Positions 45,501 to 54,530 are shown, numbered from the stretch's first letter. The stretch: 64,000 nucleotides of DNA from Terasakiella pusilla DSM 6293 (GCF_000688235.1 NZ_JHYO01000022.1:1-64000); one strand, 5' to 3'. Notes: generated by a model not told the origin, from the letters alone. Numbers and translations: made by a program.

Positions 45501-46424
45501 ATGAGCGCACTATCTTTTATTCAAGCCGTTGAGGTGGAGCATCTGCTGTCGTGGAAAGGTGTCAGCGATGCGATGATCGAAGGCCATAAAAAGCCGCGCG
45601 CCGATATTGATGATATCCTGTTTAAACATGGCGAAGATGCGTTGCTTAACCGTGCTGCGTGGATCAAGGGTGCAGGGATCGGGATCAAGACGGCGACGAT
45701 TTTCCCTGACAATAAAACCCGCACACCCACATTACCCAGCATCCATGCGGTCTTTACCCTGTTTGATGATGAAACAGGCGTGCCCACAGCCTTGATCGAC
45801 GGGATCATGGTGACGAAATGGAAGACGGCTGGTGATAGTATCCTTGGTGCGCGTTTGCTTGCCAGAGCGGATAGTAAAGTGCTGGTGATCGTCGGGGCAG
45901 GGGCAGTTGCAGACTCCCTCATCGATGCGTATCGGGAAGTTTTCCCAAATCTGGAACGTATCTTGGTTTGGAACCGCACGTTCGCCAAAGCGCAGGAACT
46001 GGCAGATAAAAAAGGTGTTGAGGCCGTGGAAGATTTACCAACTGCCTTGGCCCAAGCTGATATCGTTTCGTCCGCCACCATGACAGTTGAGCCGTTTTTG
46101 GAAGGGGACTGGATCAAGCCCGGAACCCACGTTGATTTGATCGGGGCGTATCGACCAGACATGCGCGAAGCCAAAGACAGCCTGATCACCAAAGGCAGCC
46201 TGTTTGTCGATGCGCGTGAAACCACATTGCATGATATTGGCGAGCTGATGATCCCGCTTAAAAACGGTGTCTTAAAGGAAGAGGACGTCAAAGGTGATTT
46301 GTATGATCTGTGTAATGGGGCAGGCGGGCGCACCAGTGCAGATGAGATCACCATCTACAAAAATGGTGGCGGGGCGCATCTGGATTTGATGACCGCACTT
46401 TATATCCAAAAGACAGCAGGTTAA
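45501..46424 (+). CDS. Ornithine cyclodeaminase/mu-crystallin family, probable pyrroline-2-carboxylate reductase
   Basis: 307 residues with the OCD/mu-crystallin fold: SVLTKWKTAGDS-like segment (MVTKWKTAGDSILGARLLA) for dimerisation and substrate, the Rossmann motif VIVGAGAVADSLIDAY for NAD(P)H, and VDLIGAYRPDMREA. The family includes delta1-pyrroline-2-carboxylate reductases that turn the product of 3-hydroxyproline dehydratase into L-proline. Its start codon directly abuts the stop of the dehydratase-like gene (taaATG), which supports that pairing. True ornithine cyclodeaminase is the alternative. Confidence 0.88.
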   Translation: MSALSFIQAVEVEHLLSWKGVSDAMIEGHKKPRADIDDILFKHGEDALLNRAAWIKGAGIGIKTATIFPDNKTRTPTLPSIHAVFTLFDDETGVPTALIDGIMVTKWKTAGDSILGARLLARADSKVLVIVGAGAVADSLIDAYREVFPNLERILVWNRTFAKAQELADKKGVEAVEDLPTALAQADIVSSATMTVEPFLEGDWIKPGTHVDLIGAYRPDMREAKDSLITKGSLFVDARETTLHDIGELMIPLKNGVLKEEDVKGDLYDLCNGAGGRTSADEITIYKNGGGAHLDLMTALYIQKTAG

Positions 46425-46427
46425 GAC

Positions 46428-47900
46428 ATGCATTATCCCTCCATTTTCAATGATGCAATCGGCCCCGTTATGCGCGGGGCGTCAAGTTCTCATGTTGCCG
46501 CGGCCCATCGCATTGGCGCATTGGCCCGTGATTATATGGACGGGGATTTTGATACGGTCCTGATCGAATATGACCCGAACGGATCGCTGGAGCCAACCCA
46601 CGAAAGCCAAGGCTCCGATATGGGGTTGTTTACCGGATTGATGGGCTGGCCTGTAACCGATGAACGTATGGCAGACTCCCGCACTTATCTGGAAGAAACG
46701 GGCGTGTCGGTCGACATCCGCATTACCGATTATGGTGCAACTCATGAGAATACTTATAAGCTGACCTTGGCAAGCAAAGATCACACGCTGTGTATGCTTG
46801 CGATTTCAACGGGCGGGGGGATGATTGAGGTCATTGAGATCAATGGCACTAAACTCTCGATTTTCGGGGACTTCTACGAGACATTGGTGGAAGGGGATGC
46901 ACCGGACGTGGAGGCCGATTATATCTTGCCGCGTGGGGGCTTTACCCAGATTAAAAGTCAACAGCCGCTGGATTTACCTAACGCGCGCACCATGGCCCCT
47001 GTCTTGCCGATTGCATCACGCAAAGACCTGACGGTGCCCTTTTGTGATACCACCAGTCTGTTGGCCTATAATCAGGATAAGGATTTAAAGTTCTGGGAAT
47101 TGGCACTTGCGTACGAAAGTGCACGTGGCGGCCTTTCGAAAGAAGATGTCTTTGAAAAGATGCGCGATATTGTGCAGATTTTGGATAAATCTATCGCAGA
47201 TGGTATTAATGGCACCAGCTATCAAGATCGCATTTATCTGGCCCAAGCCCCGCTTTATAAGAAGAAAGCGGGCAGCAATAACTTCATGGATTTGGGCTTG
47301 CAAAATGATGTGATCTTGGCGGTCACGGCCTTGATGGACGTTAAAAGTTCCATGGGGGTCATCGTTGCGGCCCCGACAGCGGGGTCTTGCGGGACATTGC
47401 CGGGCTGTGTGCTAGGTGTAGCAAACGCGCTGAACATGACAGAAGATCAAAAGGTCAAAGCCATGCTGGCAGCAGGCTTGATCGGGGTCTTTATCGCGCG
47501 GATGGCCACCTTTTCAGCAGAAATTGGCGGCTGTCAGGCCGAAACCGGATCAGGATCAGGCATGGCGGCGGCGGGGCTTGTCACCTTGTTTGACGGTAGT
47601 GTGGATCAAGCCATAGGGGCTGCGTCCATGGCGTTGCAAAATACGTTTGGGCTGGTCTGTGATCCGGTGGCAAACCGTGTGGAGGCCCCTTGTTTGGGTA
47701 AAAACGTGCTGATGGCGGGCAATGCGCTGTCAGCCGCGAATATGACCTTGGCAGGGTTTGACGCGCTTATTCCGTTGGATGAGGTGATCGTTGCCATGCA
47801 TAAGGTCGGACAGGCGATCCCGTGTGAATTGCGCTGCACAGGCAAGGGCGGTCTTGCCATGACGCCGACTGGACAGCGCTTGTTTAAACAGTTTAACTGA
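46428..47900 (+). CDS. Fused Fe-S L-serine dehydratase-like protein
   Basis: A 490-residue single-chain iron-sulfur serine dehydratase. The beta (allosteric) domain lies at the N-terminus (FNDAIGPVMRGASSSHV) and the alpha (catalytic) domain from about 210, with APTAGSCGTLPG, GGCQAETGSGSGMAAAG and DPVANRVEAPCLGKN holding the likely cluster and substrate cysteines. Such enzymes convert L-serine to pyruvate and ammonia. Its place at the end of a hydroxyproline operon is odd; it may serve serine released with hydroxyproline from collagen, or have drifted to a related hydroxylated substrate. The GASSSHVAAAH form differs from the usual GPSSSHTAG. Confidence 0.85.
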   Translation: MHYPSIFNDAIGPVMRGASSSHVAAAHRIGALARDYMDGDFDTVLIEYDPNGSLEPTHESQGSDMGLFTGLMGWPVTDERMADSRTYLEETGVSVDIRITDYGATHENTYKLTLASKDHTLCMLAISTGGGMIEVIEINGTKLSIFGDFYETLVEGDAPDVEADYILPRGGFTQIKSQQPLDLPNARTMAPVLPIASRKDLTVPFCDTTSLLAYNQDKDLKFWELALAYESARGGLSKEDVFEKMRDIVQILDKSIADGINGTSYQDRIYLAQAPLYKKKAGSNNFMDLGLQNDVILAVTALMDVKSSMGVIVAAPTAGSCGTLPGCVLGVANALNMTEDQKVKAMLAAGLIGVFIARMATFSAEIGGCQAETGSGSGMAAAGLVTLFDGSVDQAIGAASMALQNTFGLVCDPVANRVEAPCLGKNVLMAGNALSAANMTLAGFDALIPLDEVIVAMHKVGQAIPCELRCTGKGGLAMTPTGQRLFKQFN

Positions 47901-47924
47901 GCTTAGCGCATATACACAATCTTT

Positions 47925-47958
47925 GAGGCCAATCCGTTTAATCGGGTTGGCCTTTTTT
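47925..47958 (+). terminator. Terminator of the hydroxyproline operon
   Basis: ggccaatccg (47927-47936) pairs with cgggttggcc (47943-47952) across a 6-nt loop, followed by a six-T tract. Located 27 bp after the serine dehydratase stop. Confidence 0.88.
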
Positions 47959-48016
47959 GTTTTGTCATAAATCTTTAACCCGAAACCACAAAAACTTTCA
48001 TATGAAGCTCGTATGC

Positions 48017-48028
48017 TTTCGTTCGAAA
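48017..48028. promoter_or_regulatory. Palindromic site upstream of the DeoR-family gene
   Basis: A perfect 5-bp inverted repeat, tttcg-tt-cgaaa, followed by a second cg-containing segment (aaaagaacg). Sites with ttcg/cgaa halves are common for DeoR/GlpR-type repressors. It lies 23 bp before the regulator's start and may mediate autoregulation of the whole operon. Confidence 0.5.
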
Positions 48029-48050
48029 CAAAAAGAACGTGTGGGCCGTA

Positions 48051-48836
48051 ATGCAGCTATCTGAAAGACAACAAGAAATTTTACGCCGATTGCGCGATGA
48101 AGGCGGGACGGTGTCCAGCAATGTGCTGACAAACAGTTTCGATGTCTCCGTGCAGACTATCCGAAAAGATTTAAACGAACTGAGCGACCTTGGTTTGGTC
48201 AAGCGTGTCCATGGTGGGATCACCTTGCCGGTGCAATCTAATAACCTGTCGTTCCAAAACCGCCAGATCATTAATCATCAAGCGAAAGAGATGATCGCAC
48301 GCACATTGGTGGACGATATCCCCGAAGGCGCGAGCATCTTTTTAGGGATTGGCACAACACTGGAAAAAATCGCCGAAGCCTTGTTGCATCATCCCGGTTT
48401 GACCGTCGTAACGAACAACCTGAACGCCGCGCTGATCCTGTGTGGCAACGATAAGGTCAAGACCTATCTGGCAGGCGGGCGTGTGCGGGTGGCTGATCAG
48501 GACACGATGGGGGAGGAAACGACCGCCTTCTTTCGAAAGTTTCAGGTCAGCTACGGTATTTTTGGGGTCGGCGGTATTGGGGAAAATGGCGCGTTGCTCG
48601 ATTTCTCCCCCGAAGAGTCTCATATCTCCCGCGCGATTTTGGAAAGTTGCGAAAAACGCATCCTTGTTGCCGATAAACGCAAATATATGCGCAGTGCGCC
48701 TGTGCGCACGGGCCTTTTGAGCGAAGTAAACTGTTTTTATATCGATGAACTGCCCGAAGGTCTGGACGATCTGTGCCGTGATGCGGACGTCAAGGTGATC
48801 GAATGTTCTGCGCAAACCGGAGGGTGCGGCAAATGA
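48051..48836 (+). CDS. DeoR/GlpR family transcriptional regulator
   Basis: 261 residues. The helix-turn-helix is at the N-terminus (LSERQQEILRRLRDEGGTVSS and SVQTIRKDLNELSDLG) and the DeoRC sugar-phosphate-binding domain from about 75 (IFLGIGTTLEKIAEAL and VTNNLNAAL, then GIFGVGGIGENG). This family senses phosphorylated sugars or glycerol. It is the first gene of the Ugp-like operon and overlaps the ATPase start (ATGA). I prefer the ATG at 48051, which begins as the family does, over a GTG at 48039. Confidence 0.92.
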   Translation: MQLSERQQEILRRLRDEGGTVSSNVLTNSFDVSVQTIRKDLNELSDLGLVKRVHGGITLPVQSNNLSFQNRQIINHQAKEMIARTLVDDIPEGASIFLGIGTTLEKIAEALLHHPGLTVVTNNLNAALILCGNDKVKTYLAGGRVRVADQDTMGEETTAFFRKFQVSYGIFGVGGIGENGALLDFSPEESHISRAILESCEKRILVADKRKYMRSAPVRTGLLSEVNCFYIDELPEGLDDLCRDADVKVIECSAQTGGCGK

Positions 48837-49852
48837 GCTATATTTGCGTCAAAGGGCTGACCAAACGCTATGACGATGTGGTCGCGGTCGATAACATCAG
48901 CTTTGAAGCCGAAGAAGGCGAGTTTGTCGCGCTGCTTGGCCCGTCAGGCTGTGGTAAATCCACGACCTTGATGATGTTGGCAGGGCTAGAAGACCCCAGC
49001 GAAGGCAGCATTGTCTTTAATGGGCAGGATGTGACCAAGGCTGCACCGGGTAAGCGTGGCTTGTCCATGGTCTTTCAATCTTACGCGCTATTCCCGCATC
49101 TGAGCGTCGGGGAGAATATCTTGTTTGGATTAAAAGCGCGTAAGGTTTCGAACAACGAAAGAAATGCGCGGCTGGAAGAGGTTCTCGACCTCGTAGATTT
49201 GCGCGCCCACGTCAATAAAAAGCCGGGACAACTGTCCGGCGGGCAGTGTCAGCGCGTTGCTTTGGCACGGGCCATTGTGTCGCGTGCCCCGATCTGTTTG
49301 ATGGATGAGCCGTTATCCAATCTGGATGCCAAGCTGCGCAACGAAATGCGCACGGAAATCCGCGCCTTGCAGAAAAAACTGGGTTTGACCGTCATCTATG
49401 TCACCCACGATCAGGTGGAAGCCATGAGCATGGCAGACCGTGTGATCCTGCTTAACCAAGGGCGGATCGAACAAAACGGCAAACCCGAAGACCTTTATAA
49501 TAAACCGGAAAGTACCTTCGTTGCTGGCTTCATCGGGCACCCGCCCATGAACCTGATTGCAGATGCGCAAATGGTGTTGGGCATTAGGCCTGAACATATC
49601 GCGCTGTCAGAAGGCGCGGGCCTTTCCACCTCAGTTATCAACTGCGACTACCACGGGGCAAATACCCTGATCGCCGTTGATTATCGTGGTCATGCCTTGA
49701 AGTTTATCCTTCAGGGTCACCACAACCATCCTGTCGGCACACCGCTAAACATCCAATGGCAACGCGGGCAGGAACATTACTTCTCCGACCAAAATGGCCG
49801 TCGACTGGCCGTCCCTACTGTTTCTCATTTTTTAACTGAAGGATTATCCTAA
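48833..49852 (+). CDS. Ugp/MalK-type ABC transporter ATP-binding protein
   Basis: A 339-residue ATPase of the carbohydrate-import class. Walker A GPSGCGKSTT, signature LSGGQCQRVALARA (Cys where Arg or Gln is usual), Walker B ICLMDEPLSNLDAKL and VTHDQVEAMS are complete. The C-terminal regulatory OB/TOBE region (MVLGIRPEHI) is typical of UgpC and MalK. ggaggg lies upstream. It overlaps both its neighbours (ATGA with DeoR; TAATG with the binding protein). Confidence 0.93.
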   Translation: MSYICVKGLTKRYDDVVAVDNISFEAEEGEFVALLGPSGCGKSTTLMMLAGLEDPSEGSIVFNGQDVTKAAPGKRGLSMVFQSYALFPHLSVGENILFGLKARKVSNNERNARLEEVLDLVDLRAHVNKKPGQLSGGQCQRVALARAIVSRAPICLMDEPLSNLDAKLRNEMRTEIRALQKKLGLTVIYVTHDQVEAMSMADRVILLNQGRIEQNGKPEDLYNKPESTFVAGFIGHPPMNLIADAQMVLGIRPEHIALSEGAGLSTSVINCDYHGANTLIAVDYRGHALKFILQGHHNHPVGTPLNIQWQRGQEHYFSDQNGRRLAVPTVSHFLTEGLS

Positions 49853-51117
49853 TGTTGCGTTTTGCAAAGACAGGTTTGCTGGCAGGTATGCTGGCGGCAT
49901 CTGTTTCCACTGTTTCCTATGCGAAGACAGAACTGACAATGTATTACCCTGTTTCCGTTGGCGGTCCGTTGACCAAAGTGGTCGACGGTATGGTCAGTGA
50001 GTTTGAGGAAAAAAACCCGGATATCGACGTAAAAGCAATCTATGCGGGTAACTACAACGATGCCCGTATCAAAGCTTTGGCTGCGTTGAAAAGTGGTGAA
50101 CCTGCACAGTTGTCCGTTATGTTTTCGATCGACGTGCACGAACTGATGGATCTGGGGACAATCATCCCATTTGATGAAGTCGCAACCACGGAAGAAGACA
50201 AAAAGTGGCTGAAGAGCTTCTATGGTCCATTGATGCAAAACGGTATGGTTGACGGCAAAACCTATGGTGTGCCGTTCCAACGGTCCACCATTGTGATGTA
50301 TTACAACAAAGACCTGTTCCGCAAAGCGGGCCTTGATCCAGAAAAAGCCCCGCAAAACTGGGACGAGCTGGTCAGCATGGGTAAAAAACTGACCAAAGAC
50401 GGTCAGTGGGGTGCGATGATCCCGTCCACAGGCTACCCATACTGGATGTTTGGTGCCTTGACCAAGCAAAATGGCGAAGTTCTGATGAACCAAGCGGGTA
50501 ACGAAACGTACTTCGATAAAGACGGTGTCGTTGAAGCGTTGGAGTATTGGAAGTCACTGGGCAGCGAACATAAGATTATGCCGACAGGCACAATCGAATG
50601 GGGCACCTTGCGTCAAAACTTCCTTGAGCAAAAAACTGCAATGATGTGGCATTCCACAGGCAACCTGACGGCTGTTAAGAAAAACGCGACCTTTGATTTT
50701 GGTGTTGCAATGTTGCCGAAAAACAAAGAGTTCGGCTCCCCAACCGGTGGCGGTAACTTCTATCTGTTTAAAAAATCCACACCGGAAGAACGTCAGGCCG
50801 CGCTGAAACTGGTCAAGTTTATGACTTCGCCAGAACAAGCGGCAAAATGGAGCATCTCAACGGGCTATATGGGCGTCAGCCCGGCGTCTTATGACACACC
50901 GGAACTGAAAGCCTATGTGAAAGAATTCCCGCCAGCAGCCGTTGCGCGTGACCAGTTGGAACATGCAACTGCAGAACTGTCTACTCATCAGGCAGGCCGT
51001 GTACGCAAACTTTTGGATGACGCCATCCAAGCGACACTTAGCGGTCAATCTTCTGCGAAGGACGCGCTTTCTTCTGCCCAAAAGCAGGCTGAACGTATCC
51101 TGAAACGCTACAAATAA
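49852..51117 (+). CDS. UgpB-like extracellular solute-binding protein
   Basis: A 421-residue family 1 solute-binding protein. Sec signal (MLRFAKTGLLAGMLAASVSTVSYA) then a mature chain beginning ELTMYYPVSVGGPLTKVVDG, with GVPFQRSTIVMYYNKDLF in the domain hinge and PTGGGNFYLFKKSTPEE. These match sn-glycerol-3-phosphate binding proteins of the UgpB type, although the ligand could be another glycerol or sugar phosphate. A hairpin follows before the first permease. Confidence 0.9.
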   Translation: MLRFAKTGLLAGMLAASVSTVSYAKTELTMYYPVSVGGPLTKVVDGMVSEFEEKNPDIDVKAIYAGNYNDARIKALAALKSGEPAQLSVMFSIDVHELMDLGTIIPFDEVATTEEDKKWLKSFYGPLMQNGMVDGKTYGVPFQRSTIVMYYNKDLFRKAGLDPEKAPQNWDELVSMGKKLTKDGQWGAMIPSTGYPYWMFGALTKQNGEVLMNQAGNETYFDKDGVVEALEYWKSLGSEHKIMPTGTIEWGTLRQNFLEQKTAMMWHSTGNLTAVKKNATFDFGVAMLPKNKEFGSPTGGGNFYLFKKSTPEERQAALKLVKFMTSPEQAAKWSISTGYMGVSPASYDTPELKAYVKEFPPAAVARDQLEHATAELSTHQAGRVRKLLDDAIQATLSGQSSAKDALSSAQKQAERILKRYK

Positions 51118-51129
51118 GACCTTTCGACA

Positions 51130-51162
51130 CAGGTGTCCTTGTTGATCCGGCAAGGGCACCTG
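51130..51162 (+). other. Intercistronic hairpin after the binding protein
   Basis: caggtgtccttg (51130-51141) pairs with caagggcacctg (51151-51162) with one G:T. There is no T-run. As after the amino acid binding protein at 37664, it probably stabilises the upstream message for differential expression. Confidence 0.7.
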
Positions 51163-51173
51163 CTGCGAACGAG

Positions 51174-52046
51174 ATGAGAATGAAAAAAACAAATGTAATA
51201 CAGGCTTGGTTGTTGCTGTTGCCCGCACTGGTGTTGTTGGTGGCCTTTACCCATTTGCCAACCATTAAGACCATTTGGCGCAGCTTCTTTTCCATTGGGG
51301 AGCGCACGGATACGGGGTTTGTTATTGATAACTACCAGTATCTTTGGGAAGATGACGTCTTATGGCAGGTCTTAGGCAATAGCTTTTGGTATCTGATCGG
51401 CACCGTGCCGACCTCCATCATTATTGCTTTGACCATGGCCTTGTGGGTGAATAGCAAACTCAAAGGCCGCAGCTTTTTGCGCTTGGCCTATTTTACGCCA
51501 ACTATTCTGCCGATGATTTCTGTTGCGAATATCTGGCTGTTTTTCTATAGCCCGGAAATTGGCTTGTTTAACACCGTGCTGGGTTGGTTTGGGCATGATG
51601 GCTATAATTGGTTGGGCGATCCTGAAGTGGCGCTGACCAGCATCATGGTCATGACCGTTTGGAAAGAGGCCGGCTTTTTTATGATCTTTTATCTTGCTGC
51701 CCTGCAAGGTATCCGACCTGATCTTTATCAGGCCGCCCGTTTAGAAGGGGCTGGGTCGTTTACCATCTTGCGGCGCATTACCTTGCCTTTGTTGATGCCG
51801 ATTACTTTGTTTGTGCTGGTGAATGCGATCCTGAACGCCTTTAAGATGGTGGATCATCTGTTCATCCTGACCAAAGGCGGGCCGAACAATGCCAGTAACC
51901 TGTTGCTTTATTATATCTATGAAAATGCGTTCAGCTTCTTTGATACGGCCTATGCGTCTGTTTTGACGGTCCTGTTGTTGCTGATCCTTGTTTTGTTGGC
52001 CCTGTTCCAGTTTGGTGTCCTTGAGCGCCGCATCCATTATCGGTGA
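51174..52046 (+). CDS. UgpA-like ABC transporter permease
   Basis: A 290-residue permease with six transmembrane helices, the first near 10-30 (IQAWLLLLPALVLLVAFTHLP). The EAA coupling loop is ALQGIRPDLYQAARLEGAGSFTILRRITLPLL. A second in-frame ATG lies two codons downstream (51180) and could be the real start. It ends 7 bp before the partner permease. Confidence 0.92.
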   Translation: MRMKKTNVIQAWLLLLPALVLLVAFTHLPTIKTIWRSFFSIGERTDTGFVIDNYQYLWEDDVLWQVLGNSFWYLIGTVPTSIIIALTMALWVNSKLKGRSFLRLAYFTPTILPMISVANIWLFFYSPEIGLFNTVLGWFGHDGYNWLGDPEVALTSIMVMTVWKEAGFFMIFYLAALQGIRPDLYQAARLEGAGSFTILRRITLPLLMPITLFVLVNAILNAFKMVDHLFILTKGGPNNASNLLLYYIYENAFSFFDTAYASVLTVLLLLILVLLALFQFGVLERRIHYR

Positions 52047-52053
52047 GTGATCC

Positions 52054-52863
52054 ATGTCTAAACTTTCAAACCTATTTATGACCGTTTGCGCGTGGGCGCT
52101 GGGGATCGCGTGGATATTGCCGTTGCTTTATGCTTTCTGGGCGGCCTTTCATCCCGCTGAAACGGCGACATCGTTTGATCTTACCGCACCCTTGACCTTA
52201 GAAAACTTTAAGACCGCTTGGCAGCAAGCCCCGTTCTTAAGCTACATGATCAATACGGTGGTGATCACCCTGATGATCCTCATTGTGCAATTGGTGCTTT
52301 GTACCTTGGCAGGATATGCGTTGGCGCGGATTGAATTTTGGGGCAGGGGCGTTGTCTTCGCCCTGATCCTGATGCAGTTGATGGTCGTGCCGGAAATCCT
52401 GATCGTGGAGAACTATCAGACCGTGGCTTCCCTTGGTCTGGTTGATACTTACCTGAGCGTGGGCTTGCCATATTTTGCCAGTGCGTTTGGTATCTTTTTG
52501 CTGCGACAGACCTTTATGACAGTCCCGCAAGACCTTGAAAATGCAGCCCGTATCGAAGGGTGTTCGCGCCTACAAATTATCTGGAAGGTCTATGTGCCTT
52601 TGGCGCGCCCGACCTATCTGGCTTTTGCCTTGGTGTCGATCAGTTATCACTGGAACAATTTCCTCTGGCCGTTGGTGGTGACGAATACGGAAAACAGCCG
52701 ACCGCTGACCGTGGGGATGGCGATTTTTGGGGCGCCTGAGTCGGGTGTGGATTGGTCCATCGTCTCCGCCGGGACGCTGATTTCCATTAGTTTGTTGCTG
52801 GTCTTGTTTTTGATCTTCCAACGTCAATTTGTGCAGTCCTTTATGAATAGCGGGATCAAATAA
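52054..52863 (+). CDS. UgpE-like ABC transporter permease
   Basis: A 269-residue second permease. The EAA loop is RQTFMTVPQDLENAARIEGCSRLQIIWKVYVPLARP. With the preceding gene it forms the channel of the Ugp-like importer. Its stop codon overlaps the next start (taATG), so expression with the downstream hydrolase is coupled. Confidence 0.92.
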   Translation: MSKLSNLFMTVCAWALGIAWILPLLYAFWAAFHPAETATSFDLTAPLTLENFKTAWQQAPFLSYMINTVVITLMILIVQLVLCTLAGYALARIEFWGRGVVFALILMQLMVVPEILIVENYQTVASLGLVDTYLSVGLPYFASAFGIFLLRQTFMTVPQDLENAARIEGCSRLQIIWKVYVPLARPTYLAFALVSISYHWNNFLWPLVVTNTENSRPLTVGMAIFGAPESGVDWSIVSAGTLISISLLLVLFLIFQRQFVQSFMNSGIK

Positions 52864-53696
52864 TGCGGATACAAAGCTGGAATATTCAAAGCACCCGTGG
52901 CTGTGACGGGCGTTTTGACGCCGTGCGCATCGCTGACGTGTTAAAGACAGACGGCATTGGGGATGTGATCTGCTTGCAGGAAGTCTCGCGCTGGTTTGCA
53001 GACTATGGCGGGGACGATCAACTGGCGTTTTTTAGCGAGGCGTTTCCCGATCATCTCGCGATCTGGGGGCCGGTGATGAGCCGAAAACCAAAGGGGCAGG
53101 GACGACGGGAGTTTGGCAACCTGACCTTGGTGCGCCCTGAGCTTTTGGAAGATTATCGCTTACACCTTCTGCCTGAACCGGTGGTAAACGGTGTTTATCA
53201 AATGCCACGGGGATGTGTTGAAGTGCGTTTACGTTATAAGGGCGATGTCCTGAGCATTTTAAACACCCACCTTGCGTACCATAGTCAAGGCGAACGGGTC
53301 GCACAGGTCCGCTTTTTGACAGAGCTGAAACGCAACGGCCTTGGGCGCTACATGGCAAACCGTGCGCAATCGGGGCAGGCTGCCTATGAGGTTTTGGTGG
53401 ACCCGAAGCATTATATCCTGTGTGGGGACTTAAACCTGACGCCGGACAGCCGGGATTATGAGGTCTTGACCCAGGAAGGCATGTGGCAGGACAGCTGGAC
53501 ACATTTATATGCAGAGACTGCGCATGCGCCGACCTGTGGTATTTTTGATCAGGATCAGTGGGGCGAAGGGCCACATTGCCGCGACTTCTTTTTTGTAACG
53601 CCTGAGCTTACAAATGATCTGGAAAAGATGTATGTCAATCAACAGACAGACGCTTCAGATCATCAGCCTATCTATCTGGAAATAAGAGAAGAATAA
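52863..53696 (+). CDS. Endonuclease/exonuclease/phosphatase-fold hydrolase
   Basis: 277 residues, no signal peptide. EEP-superfamily motifs: RIQSWNIQSTRG (metal-ligand Asn), ICLQEVSRW (Glu), VLSILNTHLAYHSQGERVAQ (His), YILCGDLNLTPDS (Asp/Asn pair) and the final SDHQPIYLEI. This is a metal-dependent phosphodiesterase fold acting on DNA, inositol phosphates or lipids. Translational coupling to a Ugp-like importer suggests a cytoplasmic phosphodiesterase for the imported compound; the substrate is unknown. Confidence 0.85.
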   Translation: MRIQSWNIQSTRGCDGRFDAVRIADVLKTDGIGDVICLQEVSRWFADYGGDDQLAFFSEAFPDHLAIWGPVMSRKPKGQGRREFGNLTLVRPELLEDYRLHLLPEPVVNGVYQMPRGCVEVRLRYKGDVLSILNTHLAYHSQGERVAQVRFLTELKRNGLGRYMANRAQSGQAAYEVLVDPKHYILCGDLNLTPDSRDYEVLTQEGMWQDSWTHLYAETAHAPTCGIFDQDQWGEGPHCRDFFFVTPELTNDLEKMYVNQQTDASDHQPIYLEIREE

Positions 53697-53697
53697 A

Positions 53698-54480
53698 ATG
53701 AACACACATTCCCCAAGACCGATAAGCAGCTTTGACCATAGTGGGATCAAAGTTGTTTTTACGGATATCGACGATACGCTGACATGGGAAGGGCGCTTGC
53801 CGGTTGAAACGTTTAATGCCCTTCAATCCTTAAAGGATGCCGGGATTATTGTGGTGCCTGTCACGGGGGCCAGTGGCGGTTGGGCGGATTGTATTGTGCG
53901 CACCTGGCCTGTGTCATCCTTGATTGCCGAAAACGGGTCTTTCTGGCTGGAACAGCGCCCTGATAATTTTGTGGAACGTCATTTTTGGTATGACGAACAA
54001 AAGCGGGCGGAGAACTTTGTGGCGTTGCGTACGCTAGGCGCGGAATTTAAACAGGCCTTCCCGATTATTGATTATACGGTGGATCAGGATTTCCGGTTGA
54101 CGGATATTGCCTTTGATATCGGTCAGCAGGTGCATATTGATCCGGCAATCGCCCAAGAGGCAACGGACTGGTGGCATCAGCATGGGGTATCTGCGCGCCT
54201 TAGCTCCATTCATATCAATGTGTGGGTCGGGGATTATTCAAAGGCAGCCATGGCGTTGCGTTGGCTGGAAAATCATCCGCATATTGATGTTGAGGACTGT
54301 GTGTTTATCGGTGACTCGTTAAATGATGATACCATGTTTGCAACGTTTCCGGTGTCTGTTGGCGTTGCGAATATCGAGCGTTTTTTGGATAGAATGGACC
54401 ATAAGCCAACGTATATTACGGAGAATATGGGGGGCTATGGGTTCTGTGAGCTGGCCAATATTTTGTTGAATATTAAATAA
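53698..54480 (+). CDS. HAD-IIB phosphatase (mannosyl-3-phosphoglycerate phosphatase-like)
   Basis: 260 residues. HAD motifs: I, VVFTDIDDTLTW (nucleophile Asp); II, PVTGASGGW; III, Lys in the DYSKAAMAL region; IV, FIGDSLNDDTMF. The cap insertion places it in the HAD-IIB group that dephosphorylates sugar phosphates. It starts 1 bp after the phosphodiesterase stop, so the pair could split a phosphodiester and then remove the phosphate from the product. Substrate inferred only from this arrangement. Confidence 0.85.
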   Translation: MNTHSPRPISSFDHSGIKVVFTDIDDTLTWEGRLPVETFNALQSLKDAGIIVVPVTGASGGWADCIVRTWPVSSLIAENGSFWLEQRPDNFVERHFWYDEQKRAENFVALRTLGAEFKQAFPIIDYTVDQDFRLTDIAFDIGQQVHIDPAIAQEATDWWHQHGVSARLSSIHINVWVGDYSKAAMALRWLENHPHIDVEDCVFIGDSLNDDTMFATFPVSVGVANIERFLDRMDHKPTYITENMGGYGFCELANILLNIK

Positions 54481-54481
54481 G

Positions 54482-54527
54482 ATCATCAAAAAGCCCGACA
54501 AAACGGGATGTCGGGCTTTTTGATCAG
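54482..54527. terminator. Bidirectional terminator between converging operons
   Basis: A long stem (atcatcaaaaagcccgaca from 54482, tgtcgggctttttgat from 54510) with A-runs and T-runs in the arms. It serves the HAD phosphatase operon on the plus strand and the iron operon (DUF1513 end) on the minus strand. Confidence 0.9.
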
Positions 54528-54530
54528 GTT

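Noticed and set aside
45521-46354. A 277-codon minus-strand frame across the ornithine cyclodeaminase-family gene
   Set aside because: Antisense to a well-supported gene with a Rossmann motif; Ser/Pro-rich composition without domain pattern.
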